A DNA stretch of 64,000 nucleotides from an uncultured Flavobacteriaceae bacterium (GTDB taxonomy: Bacteria; Bacteroidota; Bacteroidia; Flavobacteriales; Flavobacteriaceae). The notes under the pieces were generated by a model. That model did no database searches. It was not told where the DNA came from and worked only from the letters and a program-made list of their open reading frames with translations. Every line of letters begins with the position of its first letter. The first letter of the stretch is position 1. Shown piece by piece: positions 9,501 to 17,395 of the stretch. The translations under genes were made by a program, and so were the position numbers. Location of the stretch: contig CANLCJ010000002.1 of NCBI GenBank assembly GCA_947489085.1, positions 1 to 64,000 on the forward strand, read 5' to 3'.

Positions 9501-10349
9501 GTGCTCACCAAGAGCCACAAATTCGTCTGGATCTCTTGACGATTCTTCATACTCGAAAATAGCCTGTGTTAGGTTTTGCCGCATTTCTTGAAATGTATCT
9601 TCATCATCTGGTTCTTCAAAAGCTATTATGGCATGCTCATCATAACATATCAGTAATTCTTCGTAATACCGTAATACTTCATTTAGATTATTAACATACT
9701 CTCTGTTTACGCGTCTTCTTGGAGTTATATTATCATGGTATTGCCAATTGTAAATATTTCTTGGATTGCTAAAAGCTGTTCTAGAACCGTTACTATTGGT
9801 TTGTATTTCGATGCCTTCACTAACACAACCTATTGAAGTTTCTCCTCCATTAGGAAATGAGATATCAATGTTTGGGGTAATATTGATGGTTAAATTTGTC
9901 AGCCAAGACAAAGTTATATCTCGTACCGTTCTAGAAAATCGTGTATTAATAGAGCGTTCTCGTAAAGTTGTATAAATACCATTACGTCTATCATTAATAT
10001 TATGACCACTGCATCCTCCTAGCTTAATTCCGAATGCTGTTTCATCTGCATCATTTTGAGATGATCTTGTAACTACTCGTGTAATTTCAAAATTTTCTCC
10101 AGTAACGTCAAAAGACTCCGAAAGTGTAGCCCTACCGCGACTACTACTTAGATCTATAATTCCTCCACTTAACATTATACTGGATTCTTCACCATCAACA
10201 GTATAATATAATACAACTTCAATAGCATTTCTACAACAAGGATGATAACTCCCTCTAGGGCTTACATCCAAGATAGTATTAACCGTATAAGTTTGGCTAA
10301 AACCTACACAAGACAAGAGGAAAACGATAATTAATAATAGCTTTTTCAT
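3582..10349 (-). CDS. Giant SprB-repeat protein with T9SS type A sorting domain
   Basis: This 2255-aa secreted protein has a signal peptide (MKKLLLIIVFLLSCVGFSQ). Residues of about 20-550 form a unique N-terminal region with no recognised domain. Residues of about 550-1990 contain about 17 SprB-type repeats of roughly 85 aa, built on the pattern C-x-G...GG-x-x-PY-x-Y-x-W...G-x-Y...V-x-D-x-x-G-C. Two PKD-like Ig domains follow (about 1990-2145). The end is a type IX secretion type A sorting domain starting YPNPTPNG and finishing SGLYFILFETASGDQVHKLV. The protein should therefore cross the outer membrane by T9SS and be fixed to the surface or released. Family members include adhesins and the gliding adhesin SprB. 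The cysteine layout has an exact three-repeat period (see findings). It lies between FN3 and outer-membrane protein genes with gaps of 9 and 10 bases. Confidence 0.9.
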   Translation of the reverse strand: MKKLLLIIVFLLSCVGFSQTYTVNTILDVSPRGSYHPCCRNAIEVVLYYTVDGEESSIMLSGGIIDLSSSRGRATLSESFDVTGENFEITRVVTRSSQNDADETAFGIKLGGCSGHNINDRRNGIYTTLRERSINTRFSRTVRDITLSWLTNLTINITPNIDISFPNGGETSIGCVSEGIEIQTNSNGSRTAFSNPRNIYNWQYHDNITPRRRVNREYVNNLNEVLRYYEELLICYDEHAIIAFEEPDDEDTFQEMRQNLTQAIFEYEESSRDPDEFVALGEHLWRSYRDYFAFPENRVFNFVYFVDPTDDPFAGTTPCDDLNNNRPFGPLGILTNFRADRRAEDFTIWRAIPSKIGQKDISLSITDLSLYEEIGFELLNKPIDIRVRTTHGNNTGDGYNVQYLPEPPSISNPPQINQPTCNYSNDASFTVQFDRPIFDTEQLDIAIDRLAQGQTVMENPDEPLYLLANNPLRTTINNRYAIQVANDPAITIDNPNYNAEQNTYHWNRPIGAGQYVMRIAGFERDNRGGSLQCREYFYFFEIAAPEQVSFSATSVNQRCFDTNDGAIQIIASGGSGVYEYILNGNNWSSSQNFTLAQSPFTVGNLPPGTYNVQVRDSNGCLDRVNETDQPKVERLTIEAKQDITHTINQNTNNPRHAGAPGTRDGEITITSLAGGTPNEDRQGQYFDYQVLLNGTTPSGISGRAYLTNGFRLLGLPAGAHSIRYTDANSCVRTLGLPTINNPAPITYTLQQSPPSCADASDGELRITNLRGGYPSYTIEWRRNGVLLPNTSQILTTGVGTYSLSITDERSGLASQNNIVFNNVPAPITFTEQVRGITCFGGTARVELRAQGGVPPYEYGYTSGGITTWTSSNILNLPASFGGYRFQVRQLNNTDCSAEPSNLYRITEPEEFFIDDVEVTNNTIYQDNNGAITLTVIGRTAPYHVTWVKQDDASFSATGLSILNLRSGFYIPTITDNTGICTIQGAPIFVDEPDELIVTVDENSNRILCIGETGGLIASATGGSETYTYTWYIEGRRIANGGEAILSNLTEGTYTVEVNDGFTTARTTGTLIEPELLTLDVTGTNVSCYNGENGAITLQPTGGVPPYVFSIDNRQTYTALASIENNNIEQLRAGAYSVWLRDSNGCELNVPQNITLTQPDEITIAETLLEDVKTLGGNDGAIATFVSGGVGTYAVLWTREGDNTFTANTLEISDLLEGVYTISITDENNCVAERTFTVRQPLPLEVELTMEIPVLCHNAATGLLQATVTGGYPIESTPSDFEYRWFNITNGTAVALNTDVTLNALEGLQAGIYRIEVNDSQGANTSTQFEIRQPDDLVATLDGEVTDVLCFGEATGRIAISVTGGPIDPSTGNYLPYSYSWTKQEDNSFTANTRVIENLQAGLYTVEVTDANACTVALNAIEVDQPEAALNFASVTFENLSGYQTENGSITVIVEGGTAPYNYQWTKQDDTNFVRTVNAIDSLTIGTYLLTVTDAHGCTITLEQELTQPDELLVNIRPLTLEESVQCHGGVTEQPLETETLGGVPPYNYQWTRQSTPNEVLYSTANTPLVSAGVYQLQVIDANRNQATVSYTVAEPSALQLNANVTDLLCNNDADGRIDITVNGGVLPYTYQWSNGENTEDVSGLRAGSYNIRVQDANGCVLEDVITVMQPRALAVTVDRVFPSALGLSDGFITLNVFGGTEPYQYEWRDSSGRAVANTQSILNDTGIEKYAATITDANNCTVVIDDVDLFEPPVLEAFIDQISVISCSGNTETGQLTAVVQGGIPFNATKQYNYAWFNANTNTPVGTDAITVTLGAGNYYVDVTDVLGTTTRSTVFTLVQPEPLDVQLAADFINCGDANDWTIIPSVSGGTAPYQYSWQTGQRTASLEDITSGTYTLEVTDQRGCTATATITTTPPPTLLASLEPVHPVCYNSCDGAVILSAQGGTPPYTYAWNTGATTQDITNRCAGIYTVSITDAKGCRIERETTLINPEQRIIDLGDDVTLCKDQTLLLDASISDANASYQWTSDNGFTANTPSIEVSTTGNYTVTVTDNKGCIAADTIFVEAITKTIITDFIGSSQVFVGERVLLFDISDPLPDNLLWEFSQGAEIHHQDNDFAEVSFDSPGTYTVSMHATFGLCEETRTKTIIVVERTFVAEGGEDGTTTANGIDANIDLKTYPNPTPNGIFTMEINLPKVEDISVKIYGIGSNIPIDVKSVSGTDYYKLEYNLQRIPSGLYFILFETASGDQVHKLVIQ

Positions 10350-10358
10350 ATCATTTTT

Positions 10359-12452
10359 TTAATATTCAATTTCAATTTTTTTAAGCGGTGTTTTGCTTCC
10401 ATTTGCTAATAAGCCTTGGATGGCATAGGTATAAATGGTATTTACTCGCAATTGTGTGTCTTTAAAATTTTTAGTACCAGCATCGAATATCTTATACACA
10501 GTTAGCGGCATATTTGCTTCTGCCTTATACATTGTAAATTCTTCGATAGGTTGTTGGACCTTCCACTCTAAAAACACATAGCGCTCTTCAGCATTACTTA
10601 CCGCGGTAAAACGTGCTACAGGCAACGCTTGTAATCTTGCTGCTGTTACCGCCACAGGACGCACTGGAGGCGATTCCAGACCAGAATCGTCTACTGTTAA
10701 CAGCGTGTACAAATACGTTTTATCGGCCTTTACTGTTGCATCAAGGTATTGACTTTTAGGCAAGCGCACTCCAGTTACTAGCGTCCAGTCTTGGTCTTTA
10801 CCACTTTCTTTTCTGTAGATTAGCGTTTGTAAAGCATCTTCACTACTGCTTGATGTCCATTTAAGAGTAATGCCATTATTACCTGCCTTATAAGAGCGTA
10901 TTACTGGTTGCGTGGGGGGTACAACATCTGGTTTTTTTAGTTCTATAACCTCTGAAAAATCTGAAGGGTTATAGCGCTTATCATAGGCTTTTATTTTATA
11001 ATACACTTTACTATTCAAACTTTTTATTTTAACTGTATCCGTAAATATTGGATTGGCCACAGGTTCGAAAGTTATTTGGTAAAACTCTTCCCCTTTTAAG
11101 TTGGACTTAAAAACCCGGTAACCTAAAAAATCGGCTTCTACATTTTTAGACCATTTTAACCTAACTATGCCTGTAGAATCTATAACACCCGTAAGTGCCT
11201 TAGGCACTTCTGGTGGTGTATTATCACTTAATTGCACCATTTTAGGGAAGGATGTGCGTTCTTCTCCTTGAAACCCAACAGCAGTAACAGTAAAATAGTT
11301 TATTCCATCTAAATTATTAAGTATGTACTGTTGTGTATTTTTGCTTATGTTATCTTGAATGGTAGTATAAACGCCTTTAACTGTATTTGATTTTTTTAGC
11401 TTAAAATGACTTATATTGTGTAGGGCTTCGTCTGGAAATTCCCAGAATAGTTCTACCTGAGATTCGTCTTTAGATAATACCGCATTGGTTAAAGCAGGGT
11501 TGTGTATTAACGCTTCTCTTCCTGTACCTTTAACTATCTGAGATGGTGGCCCTATTTCTCCAAATGGTGAAATGCCTTTTACTCTGTAATGGTATTCGTA
11601 ATTGTTTTGAGGCAAACTATCTATGTAAAATACACGATCTGTTTCTTGATTTTCTTTTTCGTTTAAATGAGCTACGGGTACACCCTGTAGCGGCGTAAAT
11701 GTTTTGCCTTTATCTTTGGAGCGTTCTATTATAAAATTATTATATAAGCGCTTTTGTAATATAAAATTCCAACTTAGCATAACACTACGGTCGTTAAATA
11801 TCCCTATAAAATCCAATGGCTCTGGCAAGGGTTGGTAATCTTGTAGACCAATAAATACGCCTCCATAATTTACTATTAGTTTGTCTTGGGGTATTACAGT
11901 ATAAATTCTATATAAATACTGTTCTCCAGGCAACACGGTAGTATCTGTATATCCCAATCCTGAAAATTCAGCTACTTTATAGTTTTGATCTGCTGCAGAT
12001 AACGCAAACGAAAAGCGTTGTTCTAATGCTTTAGATTGATTTACAATAGAAAGGATATCGTTTTTCCCTTTTTCGAGATTTACATCAAAGTTTTCCCCAT
12101 ATAGAGCTTGTGCTGCTACTGCTGCTTGATCGCTTATATTGGTAAACGCTTCCCATTCCTGCAAGGGTTTCGGTTTAATAGGCGCCAATGTAAGATCTTG
12201 GAATGTAGTATTTTTAAGTACTTCTCCATTTTTTACTATAGTTTTTCGCTTTATAATAAAACCATATCGATTTGCGTATTGCCATGCTAGTGGTGTTGTT
12301 ACACCCCATCGTAATTTTATGGCTTTTTTTGTAGCTCTTGCTAAAACTTTAACTTCTGGAGTTATATCGTTTAATGCTGGCTGCGCTATACCTTTTAAGG
12401 TACATAGCAATATGATTACCTTTAAATAATATTGAATGCTTTTCTTATTCAT
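10359..12452 (-). CDS. Exported fibronectin type III-like multidomain protein
   Basis: This 697-aa protein has a signal peptide ending near GIAQP (residue 25). From about residue 210 to the end it contains four or five consecutive fibronectin-III-like modules. These are recognisable from repeated cores such as V.L.W, the Y.IERS/Y.VFKS strands and the Y.Y.V/Y.YTLLTVDDSG patterns. The first 200 residues are less clear. There is no T9SS sorting domain and no lipobox, so a periplasmic or otherwise retained location is possible. Its start codon overlaps the end of the 1541-aa gene by 8 bases and it ends 9 bases before the SprB-repeat gene. That tight coupling suggests the three products act together. 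The function is unknown; FN3 modules usually mediate protein or polysaccharide contacts. Confidence 0.8.
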   Translation of the reverse strand: MNKKSIQYYLKVIILLCTLKGIAQPALNDITPEVKVLARATKKAIKLRWGVTTPLAWQYANRYGFIIKRKTIVKNGEVLKNTTFQDLTLAPIKPKPLQEWEAFTNISDQAAVAAQALYGENFDVNLEKGKNDILSIVNQSKALEQRFSFALSAADQNYKVAEFSGLGYTDTTVLPGEQYLYRIYTVIPQDKLIVNYGGVFIGLQDYQPLPEPLDFIGIFNDRSVMLSWNFILQKRLYNNFIIERSKDKGKTFTPLQGVPVAHLNEKENQETDRVFYIDSLPQNNYEYHYRVKGISPFGEIGPPSQIVKGTGREALIHNPALTNAVLSKDESQVELFWEFPDEALHNISHFKLKKSNTVKGVYTTIQDNISKNTQQYILNNLDGINYFTVTAVGFQGEERTSFPKMVQLSDNTPPEVPKALTGVIDSTGIVRLKWSKNVEADFLGYRVFKSNLKGEEFYQITFEPVANPIFTDTVKIKSLNSKVYYKIKAYDKRYNPSDFSEVIELKKPDVVPPTQPVIRSYKAGNNGITLKWTSSSSEDALQTLIYRKESGKDQDWTLVTGVRLPKSQYLDATVKADKTYLYTLLTVDDSGLESPPVRPVAVTAARLQALPVARFTAVSNAEERYVFLEWKVQQPIEEFTMYKAEANMPLTVYKIFDAGTKNFKDTQLRVNTIYTYAIQGLLANGSKTPLKKIEIEY

Positions 12453-15400
12453 AAAGTGGATTGGTATATCTATACGAATGTATGTTACTAGGCGTATTTT
12501 GCCCTGGAAGTATATATTTTAGCTCTGCTTTGTACTTTCCTTTCCTCATGAAAGGGAAAGCTTCCGTTACCAATTTACCAGTAGCGTTTTCGTATGTATT
12601 GACAAACTGGTAACGCAGGTCTAAATAGTCTTCGTAATAATATTTTGTTAGGTTATACCTATACGGGTTATAGTTATTAATATCTCCTGCAAACCCACTC
12701 TCAAGATCTGTTAAATACCAAGATAGTGGCTGTACAGCTTCAATTGGCGGAACGCCTACTTTATCGGTATCTCTTGAAACTCTAATATTTCCTCGAAGCG
12801 GGTAGTTTTGATAGAGTAATGGGTATATAATCTCATTATAATATTTGTCATCGAGAACAGCTACTGCTCGCACTAGCGGTAAGTTCTGTGTTTGTCCGTT
12901 CCCCGTTAATTCTACCAGATCGAAAGCTTCTAAACTTTCTATTTTTGATATAAGTGTCACTCCATAAGGAAATGTAGCTCGATTGTATAATTCATCTTCT
13001 TCATTTAATCGACGCATTTTCTTTTCGAAGGTTTTATAAGTACTTGTTCTAAAGCTAAACGTTAGCAGTTCTCGTGCATTAGCTACAACTTTTGTATCAG
13101 AAATAGTTTTTTTGGAAACTGTGATGGTGTTATCTCCTTCGCTTTCTAAGTTTGTTGTAACTTCAGTTTGCTTAACATTACTATCTATTGCAGCATCTGC
13201 AGGTATTAAACTTATTGTTGTATTATAGTTGGTTTGACCTTCTAATTCGGTAGGTATACTAAAAGACAATTGTTTCTCTCCCACATTATAGGTAAATGGT
13301 TTTCTAATAGCAGTTCCGTCTTCATCTATTAATTCTATTATTTTAGATAATTTCTGACTGGTTTCGAAGAGATAGTTTTGTCCTCGTTTAAGTTTTACGT
13401 ATCCAATATTGTACTGTTCTCGGTAAAAATTATTTTGATTTGCCACTGGGTACATATACTCTACATTACGTAGAGGGATTGATGTTGGCGCTTCTCCTGT
13501 TTTAAATACAACTTCTTTTGTTTCTAAACTTGCTTTTCCATCGTCGTCTTTAATAATTTCCCAATTTCCATTTACATACTCCTCAAAATGTACTTGCACA
13601 TAAAGTTTGAGTTCTGCTTCTGGTGGCAATATTTCGTGAGAATTAAATACCGCCACATCGTTTGAAGTATTCCATTCTATATCTCCAACTATCGAATTGT
13701 TATTTCTAGTAACTTTGAGTGCATCTAGCATAACTTTATATTTTCTGTCTCCAGATTCGTCAGGGATTTCGAAAACTTTATTTAATTGCACGTTAAATGC
13801 TACTTGAGGAGCCGTAAATACATCTACAGCTTTATTGTCTTTTTTTGGAGACATATCTCCTATAACCACAATGCCTTCTATGGGGCTTCCACCAACGATT
13901 TCACATTTATTCCCAAGTTCCACTTGAAATCTAAAACGGCCTTTAATTAAGCCTCCTAAACAACTATAATTACCACTCATATAGCCTTTAAACCAAGATG
14001 GATTGGGTAAACGGGCTTGTAATAATACTGCAAAACCTCCTTTTTTAAACGGAATTTTTCTTTTTTTACCAAAGAGCCTGAACCGTACTCCTATTTCGCC
14101 TTGAAGATAGGCATAGGCTTGCCCGCTAGCATACCATCCGTTTAATCCTATTTGCTCTGTAGACCCTTTACAATGTGCGTCGCCATAATCTTTTACCATT
14201 ACATCCACTCCTGCTCCGGCTGAAAAACGTGCGTAGAAAATTAAGAACCTTAAATCTCCTGTATCTACAGATATTCTGGCTCCGAAAGCGAGTCCTCTTC
14301 CTGACTCTAATGCAGCTAAATCTCTATTATTATCCAATTTTGCTACATCAATGCCTAATAATCCTGCAAGAATGGCTGGTGGGGGAGGTATGGAAGGGAT
14401 ATCTTCTCCTGTCATAAAATAGCTGGATGTTTCTATTTTGAAAAACCCTAAATTTAGCGCAATACCGATAGGGTCTTTTGGTGTTCCTACCAACAAATGC
14501 CACTCATCTGGAGACACATAAAAGTCTAACCAGCCTGCTCTGCCCTGATTTCCCACTCCTTTAAGTACTCCAAAATTCACGTAAACTTCAGAAGAGGCTT
14601 GAAAAATGTCATTCACGAAATCGTAACTAATAAAGACATCTGCACTAATGGCTCCAGATGGCGGGGAAGATGAAAACTTTGGCCCTCCACCATCAACTAG
14701 TCCATCTAGCTTATCTAAAACTTTATCTGCAAAGTCTGACGGAAATGCCGATATTAATTCTCCTCTTCCTTTAAAGTAAACATCGCTTAAACCTCCAGAA
14801 CGTTGAAACGTCATACCAAATTCCACAGAAGCACGGAAAAGATCTTCAGAGTTTTGAGTAGCGATACCCACCATGGCTTTCATCCCCATTCCAGACGCTT
14901 TATCAGGGGCATAGATTATCCCAGAACTTGAAGCTCCTATCAAACTGTGGGAGGCTTCTGGGTCGTTAGTAACACCAACCATTTTCATACGATTATGCAT
15001 ACCTCCTCCAAAAGCATTCATCGAGAAACCTGGGAATATAGGTATTCCAACGGGGGTTACCATTTGTGCATCTGCAAACCAGTATCTAAAATCTTCTGTT
15101 CTTCCAAAAAGCGCCTTGGCTTCTACTTCTAACTTTATGCCTTTTTTGAATTTAGCACCCACTGCACCTGCAAAACCAGTACCATAAGTGGGGTCGTCTT
15201 CAAAAATAAAAATAGCACCTTTTAGTTGCGTGCCTGCTATATCCATAGCTATGGATATACGTTCTAAATCTATGCCTTTAAATTTCCACTTGTCTCTGCC
15301 ATTTTCATCTTCTAATTCGCTATTAATTATCAACCTTGTACCACCACCATTTCCACCATCTGCTGTTGAGGTTAGATTTACATTAAAATCGAATATTAGG

Positions 15401-17070
15401 TTGACTATTCCTGTATTTTTAGGAGCTTCCAAGCCTATCTCTTTTATAACAACAGGAAAATTTGCTAGTTTTTGTTTGTTTTTATATCCAAAATAATCTG
15501 CAGAAAACTTCGGAGATTCGCTTTGCAATAATAAATTTTGAAACTCTATCCCTTTAAAGTTCACGGTCTCTTTTTCTTTACTCCCCTCATCACCCAAACC
15601 TGACGCTATATTTATGCTTCCGTGTAAATTTGCTTTGGGTAGAAAATTACCATTTTTAACTCTTAGCTCTAAATAAGACTCTGGATTGAGTGTAACTTTA
15701 GCATTCCATTGATCGAAATCTAGAGTATCTACAGGTTTTACACTTAATGTATAATCATCTGGTAAAATTAATGCATCGTATTTTAGCCTATCTCTATCTG
15801 CTACTGGTAGTACAATCTCCCCGTTAAACTCTGCAGATTTTAAATGGTTTGCTTCTATATCTACTAAAAATAAATCTAACGAAAATTGCCATTTTGATGC
15901 TGAACCCTCATCTATAGATATAATGTTTTCTGCATAAAATTGACCTGTTACACCTTGAGAATCTATAATTAAGTCTGAAGCTCCAAACGTGATACGTTGG
16001 TCTTGATTTCTCTTTTTAAACTCTCTAGGTAGCACAACTTCTAACGTATTTATATATACGCCTCGCCATAATTCTGGAGCTTCAGGATAATACTCTGATA
16101 AATAGCCTTGAGGCATTGACGAATCATTTCTTAAATCGCTAAAATCTAAAACAGCATTATTCAATCTAAAGGTTGTGCCTTTGAGACCTTTTACTCCAAA
16201 TTCTGGTAATGAAATGTTAATTACAATATCGTTCCAATCGCCTACTACTGTTTTGAAACTCGATTCTACATATCCTCCTGTTGCTTTACCTTGGGCATCT
16301 ACAGGATGAATTAGACCTTTTGAAAACAATACATCTGCATCTATACCTAATTCTTTAAAGCCAGAGCAATCTATTAATGCGTATGTTGCCGGGTTTTCGA
16401 AACTGCCTTTTAATGTTACAACAACCTTCCCTTTGTCGAAATTCATGGTGAATTGAGAAATCAAGCTTAACTTAGCATCTCCGATAATACCTCCTTCATG
16501 AGATAACTTGATATCTTTACCTCCAAGTATCAACGTCCCTTTTGGAGTTTCTATCTTTAAAAATACTGTAAGTTCTGTATAGGCAGGTTTAAATACAGCT
16601 TTGGCCACACCCATAGTATACTTAATATTGCTAATGTGCAATGGTCTTGTAGCTACTGGAAGTATACCTAAACCGTCTGAAGTTAATACATCTAAATAAT
16701 TTTGAGTTTCTTTTATTTTGGCAAATGTATTTTTTGCCATTTGCAGCCATTTTTTGCTTACAAGCGAGTCTCCCGTTTCAAATTTAAAACCTTCGGGTAC
16801 TGTTTTAAGTGTGGCATCTTCTTTTAACTGATCTAAGCTCTTGTACTGTTCTAAAGACTCAAAATTCCTAAAGGCTTTAGTAGTAAGGTTTGACGAAGTT
16901 CTTGCACGGAGCGTCTCTAAAGTACTTAAAGAGTCTTTGGGTGTAGTACTGTTTATTTTACGTATACTGCTCTTGGTTAATTCACTAGATAGGTTTACAG
17001 CAGCATTAGTTTTTTGTAATGTGTTAAAAAAAAGACACATCAACACTAGTAGGCGTAATTTTTTTTTCAT
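12445..17070 (-). CDS. Very large exported beta-rich protein of unknown function
   Basis: This is the first gene of the surface operon, encoding 1541 aa. An N-terminal signal peptide (MKKKLRLLVLMCLFFNTLQK, then TNAA) marks export. Residues of about 150-560 read as long alternating beta strands. Residues of about 560-1120 are Gly- and aromatic-rich (for example GFAGAVGAKFKKGIKLEVEA and AYAYLQGEIGVRFRLFGKKR), which fits an extended beta sheet or barrel-like scaffold. The last 400 residues look like Ig-like modules. Only three cysteines are obvious, clustered near residues 970-1055. There is no sorting domain or lipobox. I do not recognise the family. Position at the head of an operon for T9SS and outer-membrane proteins suggests an envelope scaffold or assembly factor, which is inference. 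Confidence 0.75.
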   Translation of the reverse strand: MKKKLRLLVLMCLFFNTLQKTNAAVNLSSELTKSSIRKINSTTPKDSLSTLETLRARTSSNLTTKAFRNFESLEQYKSLDQLKEDATLKTVPEGFKFETGDSLVSKKWLQMAKNTFAKIKETQNYLDVLTSDGLGILPVATRPLHISNIKYTMGVAKAVFKPAYTELTVFLKIETPKGTLILGGKDIKLSHEGGIIGDAKLSLISQFTMNFDKGKVVVTLKGSFENPATYALIDCSGFKELGIDADVLFSKGLIHPVDAQGKATGGYVESSFKTVVGDWNDIVINISLPEFGVKGLKGTTFRLNNAVLDFSDLRNDSSMPQGYLSEYYPEAPELWRGVYINTLEVVLPREFKKRNQDQRITFGASDLIIDSQGVTGQFYAENIISIDEGSASKWQFSLDLFLVDIEANHLKSAEFNGEIVLPVADRDRLKYDALILPDDYTLSVKPVDTLDFDQWNAKVTLNPESYLELRVKNGNFLPKANLHGSINIASGLGDEGSKEKETVNFKGIEFQNLLLQSESPKFSADYFGYKNKQKLANFPVVIKEIGLEAPKNTGIVNLIFDFNVNLTSTADGGNGGGTRLIINSELEDENGRDKWKFKGIDLERISIAMDIAGTQLKGAIFIFEDDPTYGTGFAGAVGAKFKKGIKLEVEAKALFGRTEDFRYWFADAQMVTPVGIPIFPGFSMNAFGGGMHNRMKMVGVTNDPEASHSLIGASSSGIIYAPDKASGMGMKAMVGIATQNSEDLFRASVEFGMTFQRSGGLSDVYFKGRGELISAFPSDFADKVLDKLDGLVDGGGPKFSSSPPSGAISADVFISYDFVNDIFQASSEVYVNFGVLKGVGNQGRAGWLDFYVSPDEWHLLVGTPKDPIGIALNLGFFKIETSSYFMTGEDIPSIPPPPAILAGLLGIDVAKLDNNRDLAALESGRGLAFGARISVDTGDLRFLIFYARFSAGAGVDVMVKDYGDAHCKGSTEQIGLNGWYASGQAYAYLQGEIGVRFRLFGKKRKIPFKKGGFAVLLQARLPNPSWFKGYMSGNYSCLGGLIKGRFRFQVELGNKCEIVGGSPIEGIVVIGDMSPKKDNKAVDVFTAPQVAFNVQLNKVFEIPDESGDRKYKVMLDALKVTRNNNSIVGDIEWNTSNDVAVFNSHEILPPEAELKLYVQVHFEEYVNGNWEIIKDDDGKASLETKEVVFKTGEAPTSIPLRNVEYMYPVANQNNFYREQYNIGYVKLKRGQNYLFETSQKLSKIIELIDEDGTAIRKPFTYNVGEKQLSFSIPTELEGQTNYNTTISLIPADAAIDSNVKQTEVTTNLESEGDNTITVSKKTISDTKVVANARELLTFSFRTSTYKTFEKKMRRLNEEDELYNRATFPYGVTLISKIESLEAFDLVELTGNGQTQNLPLVRAVAVLDDKYYNEIIYPLLYQNYPLRGNIRVSRDTDKVGVPPIEAVQPLSWYLTDLESGFAGDINNYNPYRYNLTKYYYEDYLDLRYQFVNTYENATGKLVTEAFPFMRKGKYKAELKYILPGQNTPSNIHSYRYTNPLYE

Positions 17071-17222
17071 AAGCTATAGTCTATTTACAGGTAACTGGGG
17101 TATTACTTATAAAACTATTGTGCTCTAATTAGTAAAAATGAGGGAGTTTTTGAATAATTTAGAGAGAATTTTCATTTTTAACGATAGCAATATTACAATT
17201 TTATTTACTAATCCATACATAA

Positions 17223-17248
17223 AACTATAAAATTAACATTTTATAGTT
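17223..17248. repeat. Perfect 10-bp inverted repeat in the surface-operon leader region
   Basis: AACTATAAAA and TTTTATAGTT flank a 6-base loop. The repeat sits in the 325-base gap (17071-17395) between the ftsZ terminator and the 1541-aa gene, about 150 bases upstream of that gene's start. It is AT-only apart from one G or C per arm, so it would be a weak RNA hairpin and is more likely a protein-binding palindrome, if it is functional at all. No clear TAnnTTTG element was found on the minus strand in this gap, so the operon's promoter is unassigned. Apart from this repeat and the ftsZ terminator I see nothing in the gap. Confidence 0.35.
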
Positions 17249-17340
17249 CTGTAGTTTCAACTTATTGCTTCAATTTTTAACAAGTATTTTTCTAATAAAA
17301 CTACAGATCACATTTTAGTATTTTAATTGTATCGCCACAA

Positions 17341-17374
17341 AAAAGCCCAAAACGCGTATGTGTTTTGGGCTTTT
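17341..17374 (-). terminator. Rho-independent terminator after ftsZ
   Basis: A 13-bp perfect stem (AAAAGCCCAAAAC pairing with GTTTTGGGCTTTT) surrounds an 8-base loop. Read on the minus strand it is followed by a T run. It lies about 22 bases past the ftsZ stop and separates the dcw cluster from the surface operon. Confidence 0.9.
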
Positions 17375-17395
17375 AAAGGCATCTATTATCAAACT

